Assembly (NCBI RefSeq): GCF_020085105.1
Contig: NC_058045.1
Location: forward strand, 5,532,333 to 5,596,332
Length of the DNA: 64,000 nucleotides
Source: Siniperca chuatsi
Taxonomy: Eukaryota; Chordata; Actinopteri; Centrarchiformes; Sinipercidae
Reading direction: 5' to 3'
The position numbers were made by a program, and so were the translations under genes. This document shows, piece after piece, positions 59,863 through 64,000 of this stretch. The notes beneath the pieces were generated by a model. It had not been told where the DNA came from. It did no database searches and was given only the letters and a program-made list of their open reading frames with translations. Positions within the stretch are counted from its first letter, which is position 1; every line of letters begins with the position of its first letter.

Positions 59863-60085
59863 GAGGTGAAACGATAAGTAATAACTTTTCAAGCAAAAAT
59901 GCCAAACATTGTATAGAATTCCCTTTTTAAAAGTGAGTATTTTCTTCTTTTCACGGTTTTCTATCATTGTAAACTGAATATCTTTGGATTTGGACTGTTG
60001 GTTGGACAAAACAAGAAATAAACAAGAAACAAATAATCTAAAGATTTATCAATGTTGAAAATAATCCTGAGTTGCTGCCCTAATA
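59863..60085 (-). repeat. ATTAATCGATT-type teleost repeat, reverse and decayed
   Basis: TAGAGGTGAAACGATAAGTA at the left, AAACTGAATATCTTTGGATT, TTGGACAAAACAAG and AGTTGCTGCCCTAA at the right are the reverse-oriented counterparts of motifs at 19145-19490. Confidence 0.6.
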
Positions 60086-60279
60086 AAAAAAAAACAACCA
60101 ATGTCCTTCATGAGTGCTATTTTTTATATTTTTTTCCAGAAACAAGATATGATCAGTTTTTACTTGCGATGAATTAGGAGAAAACAGGGTTACAAAATGA
60201 AACCTTTGCTTTGGGGGGAGAGTTGAGGGAGGAGGAGGTGGAGGATGAGGGCTATACATATCCATCTGTCTGGTAAATA

Positions 60280-60720
60280 GAGGACGATCAGTTCATCTCC
60301 CTGTTATCCAGCTACTGTTCCATCTAAGTGGCCACAGCCCATCTGCTCCGAGCATGAAAGATCGCTGGTGACCATTGATCCCTTATTGATTCCATGAATT
60401 GTTTTATGACAACCAAGGTCAATTAATTAACCATTTGCTGGGTGTTTTAATTGCCCTGGGCTAATTTAAGTCCGCTGATTAATTCTGGGTCCCCGATGGT
60501 GGAAATGGACCTCACTGTCTGTCAATAGTGGGATTAAGAGCAAAACAATGGATGGCAGATGACTGACAGAGCACTGAGTGGCTTTGGAAAGCTGTGCTGA
60601 TGTTTGTATTGTTTTTATAATTTTAATGAGCGTATTGTGTTAATGGACTCGACAAACTGACCATATTGACATAATTTATTCCAGACTGCCACTGGAACAA
60701 TTTATTGTCATGTTTGTGAT
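60280..60720. promoter_or_regulatory. Candidate conserved non-coding element, homeodomain-site rich
   Basis: A repeat-free block carries GATCAGTTCATCTCCCTG, CCTTATTGATTCCATGAATT, AATTAATTAACCATTTGC, GGGTGTTTTAATTGCCC, GGGCTAATTTAAGTCC and GCTGATTAATTCTGGG, a dense run of ATTA/TAAT homeodomain cores in otherwise balanced sequence. There is no coding frame. Its texture resembles vertebrate developmental enhancers, but conservation could not be tested. Confidence 0.35.
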
Positions 60721-61440
60721 GTCAACCTTGTCAAAGAACAAAGACTTAGAGGTTGTAAGGTTTCATATTCATATCACAGAGATAGTGAGAATAAGACTAT
60801 TTATTCAGACACTCCATAAGCAAATCAGGACATCCAATGGTTTGAGTGTGTAGGTAAGAAATTCTAGTTTATTTCAACATGGGTCTCATTTTCATAGGTT
60901 TGACCAGTTCTGCTATCGGATATGATAACATTGTCCTCACCAAAGTGAATACTGAGAAACATGATAAAATGATCAGACCAAAAGGGTCCAAATGCAGACT
61001 TCATGCCTGGAGACCCCAGGTGTGCAAAGCAAATGGTCAGTGAACAGGGTCCCCAGAAGTGAGATGCGTCACTTCCTTTAGTGGACCTTTTCCCCCCCTA
61101 TGAAATGTATTTAACAAGATTTAACAACATTCACAGAGCTTTTCTGCACGTGACTTTACAGAGCGTTAAGATAGCATTCAGACTGAAAACAGCCCTGCGT
61201 TAATACAACAAGGGGCCGTGTTGATGGGGGCTTGTTGTTTCAGGTACCAATGAGATGATGAAATACAATCGGCTGGCTTGAGCCATAGAAGGTGTATTAG
61301 ATGCCATAACACTGTACAGCAGTTTATGATATAATAAGGAAGGACTTTACTGCTCTGGAAAGTTATCAATCATCCGAATCATTTTGTTTTTTATCACGAC
61401 GATCGGAAGGTAAACAGTCCAAATACAGTGTTCCCATTGT
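60721..61440. other. Gene-free stretch
   Basis: No exon or repeat recognised. Confidence 0.4.
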
Positions 61441-61577
61441 CATCAGAATCAGAAATACTTTATTGATATGATTGAGGGGAAACTCTTTTGTTACAGCTGC
61501 TCACTATCACGTCAGTGCTCACAGGGATAGAAGTTCTAAGCAACTTTATCAGAATATAATACACTATAATTCAGGTA
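61441..61577 (-). mobile_element. LINE 3'-end fragment
   Basis: CATCAGAATCAGAAATACTT, then TTATTGATATGATTGAGGGG, ACAGCTGCTCACTATCACGT and ATAGAAGTTCTAAGC match the tail at 1205-1340. An 8-10 base change replaces GATCCCC by a TATGATTG stretch. Confidence 0.8.
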
Positions 61578-62718
61578 TAAAGCAAGTCTACCAGGAAATG
61601 TACACTTGCAAGTATGATGTTGCATTTGCTTGTAGCAAAAATTGAGCCAGATTCAACTTTTTCGGTTGTCTGTCAGGTAACAGCGAAGGGCCAGTTCCAA
61701 AAAGTATAAGCTAGCTAAATATTGTTTCTTGTAGTGTGTTAGCTGAGAAAGCAATACTATAGATTAGCTGAATAAACACAAGGCTAAGCTGGTTGACTGA
61801 CTTGTTGTGTTGAGTTTTCTTCATGTGTGTCTAACCTCTACTGTCTTCAAAAGTAACACATGAAATACAAATATTTAAAGAATAATTCATTTTCCCACTT
61901 CTTAAACACTCCTTCCCGCTCAGGATGAGAAGGTCACCTAATGTGACACTAACATCATCACCTATGCAACAAGCTAATTCTTAACAGCACAACTTAATGC
62001 TAATGTTTTCACACCTCACTAGTGTTAAAATGTTAACGTTAACCAGATGATCTACACCACTTTATTTGGAGGTAAGACTAAACGTGAGTGCACCTGAAAT
62101 GTCTGAACAGGAGAACTGTGTGTGCTCAACTATGGCAGGTACAGACTGTACCCTGTAAACTGTGATGGATGTTTACAACAGAGTAATAATTTCAACCTTT
62201 CTTTTCTTCCAAAACAAGTTTGGCTAACCTGGGGCTTAACCTGGGGGTTTGTTTAAAACTGTCTCATTGTCTATTGGTTCGTGTTTCTTGCCCCGTCTGA
62301 CTTGTTTTCAGCAATGTCACTGTGTTCCCAGATATCAGTATTCAGTCCAATGTTACTGATCGGAATGAAGGAAAAAAACTATGACAATGAGAGCCAAATT
62401 ATAATAAACCAGAACTATCTTTTCTTAAAGCAATATCAATAGACTTTTTTGGCCACTTAGGAGTGTCAGAACAACCTGTGAACACTGCACTGATATACAG
62501 TATCATCAGCTGGTAAAGATGCAGGCCGTAAAAATCAAAACAATGAGCTGAAATGTGCGGGACTCCTTTCTCATTGCACATAATCATTTAACCCATTGTT
62601 GATATAAAAATATTGATTTGTGTGTCTTTAAGGAGATGTTGAATTCATTTTTTACATCTGTATCTATAGTTTTTTCCCTGAAATCCTGTTAACGAGACTG
62701 CGGTTCATCGCATTAAAT

Positions 62719-62720
<2 letters not shown>
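61578..62720. other. Gene-free stretch
   Basis: AT-rich with no supported exon or RNA gene. Confidence 0.4.

Positions 62721-62722
<2 letters not shown>

Positions 62723-62749
<27 letters not shown>
62723..62749. repeat. (CA)13 microsatellite
   Basis: An uninterrupted AC/CA run of 27 bases. A shorter TG run lies at about 62928-62943. Confidence 0.97.
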
Positions 62750-64000
62750 AGCCCATCCTCATTCCCACCTCCACAAGGCCTTTTCCCTCCCTCACCTCTC
62801 TGTCTGTCAGGTGTCGACCGCTGCTTAAGCTCAGTGTTTGGTGACATCGGTGTCACTTTGCGTTTGTTATCAAATACAGGCCTGTACTATCAGCCCTCCT
62901 TGCCTGCGAGAAAGTCCCACAGTCCTTGTGTGTGTGTGTGTGTACGAGATTGCATGAGGTTTGTTTTCTGTTTGGCCATGCCAAGATAAAATCAGTAAGC
63001 TGTAAGTGGTGAATTTAATCACTTTCTATCTTGAAGCAGAGCTATTGGCTTATCAGTGTTTCCTGTGTTTGATTAAAGACAGATTCTGTCCACATTGTTT
63101 TATGTCTAAAAACTGCAAACAGTATATTGTATCTATTTTGGAAACATTTCATTGTGCCTCATTACACTCTAATATAAACATCTAACTATTATATTCCATT
63201 AGGGCAATTTTCTTTCTGATTTTAGCAATGATATTGTGGATGTTTTTGTTTTTTTTGATAAGCGGATATCTTATTTTAGAATGAAACATTGTCTCAGAAG
63301 TAGTGCTTTGGAGTTGGATTTCTGGGTAACTGAATCATTTCTTCACCACATGAAGAATGACTCTTTGTTTCTGAGAAAAGAGGTGATTAAAACATTCTCA
63401 CTCCAACTGCAATCTGATCACAGATTACCTGTTTAAAACTGTAGTATCATTAACATAATCCATTACTTGATGCAAAGTCTGTAATCTGGTTACTTTTCTG
63501 AATTACTTTGGCTTCTGAATCTGTAGAATATATAATAAGTTTAAATGGACAATGCATTCTACTCACTGCAACAGGTTAATTATAATTATCTTTTTGAGTT
63601 GTGTAACATTTTCTTTTTGTTCTACTACTACATAAACAATATAGAAATATAAATGTATACATCTTGAGGCATAAAAGTGTTTTGAAAGTAATTTTATCCA
63701 CAGAAAGAAACATTTTTACATTTTGTTAGCATCATCCTTTTACATGGCAGTAACTCACTGAAAGAAATCCCTGAACATTGTAAATTCAGTTTGACAATTT
63801 AAAGGGCGTGTATTAACAACTCTCACCAGCAGGAGGCGATGTTAGCCTGCTGCAGGAATTTAACATTCCTGTCTCCGTCCAACACACCATGCTCTCTTTC
63901 CAAAGTGTTGCCTATATCTTGTTTTTGGGAATTCACCCAAATATCAATCAACATTTGCCACTCAAAAGGTCAGGATGTCATTTTGTACTTCTGACAGCAG
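62750..64000. other. Gene-free stretch to the end of the window
   Basis: AT-rich, no supported exon. 63800-63850 (CTCACCAGCAGGAGGCGATG) may be the edge of a dispersed repeat. Confidence 0.4.

Noticed and set aside
1-64000. CRISPR arrays, operons, ribosome binding sites, phage or bacterial systems
   Set aside because: The sequence is eukaryotic with spliced genes; no regularly spaced direct repeats were seen.

Overview
This is a teleost fish nuclear genome window. Evidence is the AT-rich, intron-rich sequence, GT-AG exons of fish gene families, an initiator tRNA, and many mobile families typical of ray-finned fish: LINE 3' tails, Tc1, hAT, an LTR, and repeats shared across perch-like fish. 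I cannot name the species. Three protein-coding genes are well supported, plus one tRNA.

Region 1 (about 0.3-24.3 kb) is a decaying tandem array of collectin genes (soluble C-type lectins of the mannose-binding-lectin type). Two copies look intact, at 4.65-7.09 kb and 11.06-17.61 kb. Each has four coding exons in the MBL layout: signal peptide plus collagen, collagen, neck, carbohydrate-recognition domain. Pieces of further units (upstream segments, an orphan promoter with leader exon, collapsed collagen exons) lie at 0.3-3.0, 8.5-10.4, 21.3-22.4 and 24.0-24.3 kb. Insertions can be ordered in time by paralogous empty sites: a LINE in relic A, a solo LTR with 5-bp duplication in relic B, and a 3.2-kb hAT with perfect 8-bp duplication nested inside an older repeat in intron 2 of the second gene. 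A Tc1 copy with an inverted core lies between the genes. An initiator tRNA-Met sits at 22.79 kb.

Region 2 (25.1-27.2 kb) holds a two-exon CD225/dispanin gene most like ifitm5, with a TATA box and paired poly(A) signals. About 5 kb of plain non-coding sequence follows.

Region 3 (32.9-44.6 kb) holds an 11-exon gene for a 362-residue malate/L-lactate dehydrogenase of the Ldh2 family, unrelated to the classical LDH and MDH. Its first coding exon is only 8 nt. Its introns contain several teleost repeats, including an inverted pair at 35.2 and 43.4 kb.

Region 4 (44.7-64 kb) shows no convincing protein gene. It holds a 1.26-kb terminal-inverted-repeat element with a promoter-like core and ORF, fragments of several LINEs (one with a 13-bp target-site duplication), microsatellites, and two repeat-free stretches dense in homeodomain-type sites (48.08-48.40 and 60.28-60.72 kb) that may be conserved enhancers.

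The collectin and IFITM-like genes belong to families with immune roles (IFITM5 itself is a bone protein), and the dehydrogenase is metabolic. Nothing in the sequence shows that the three act together.
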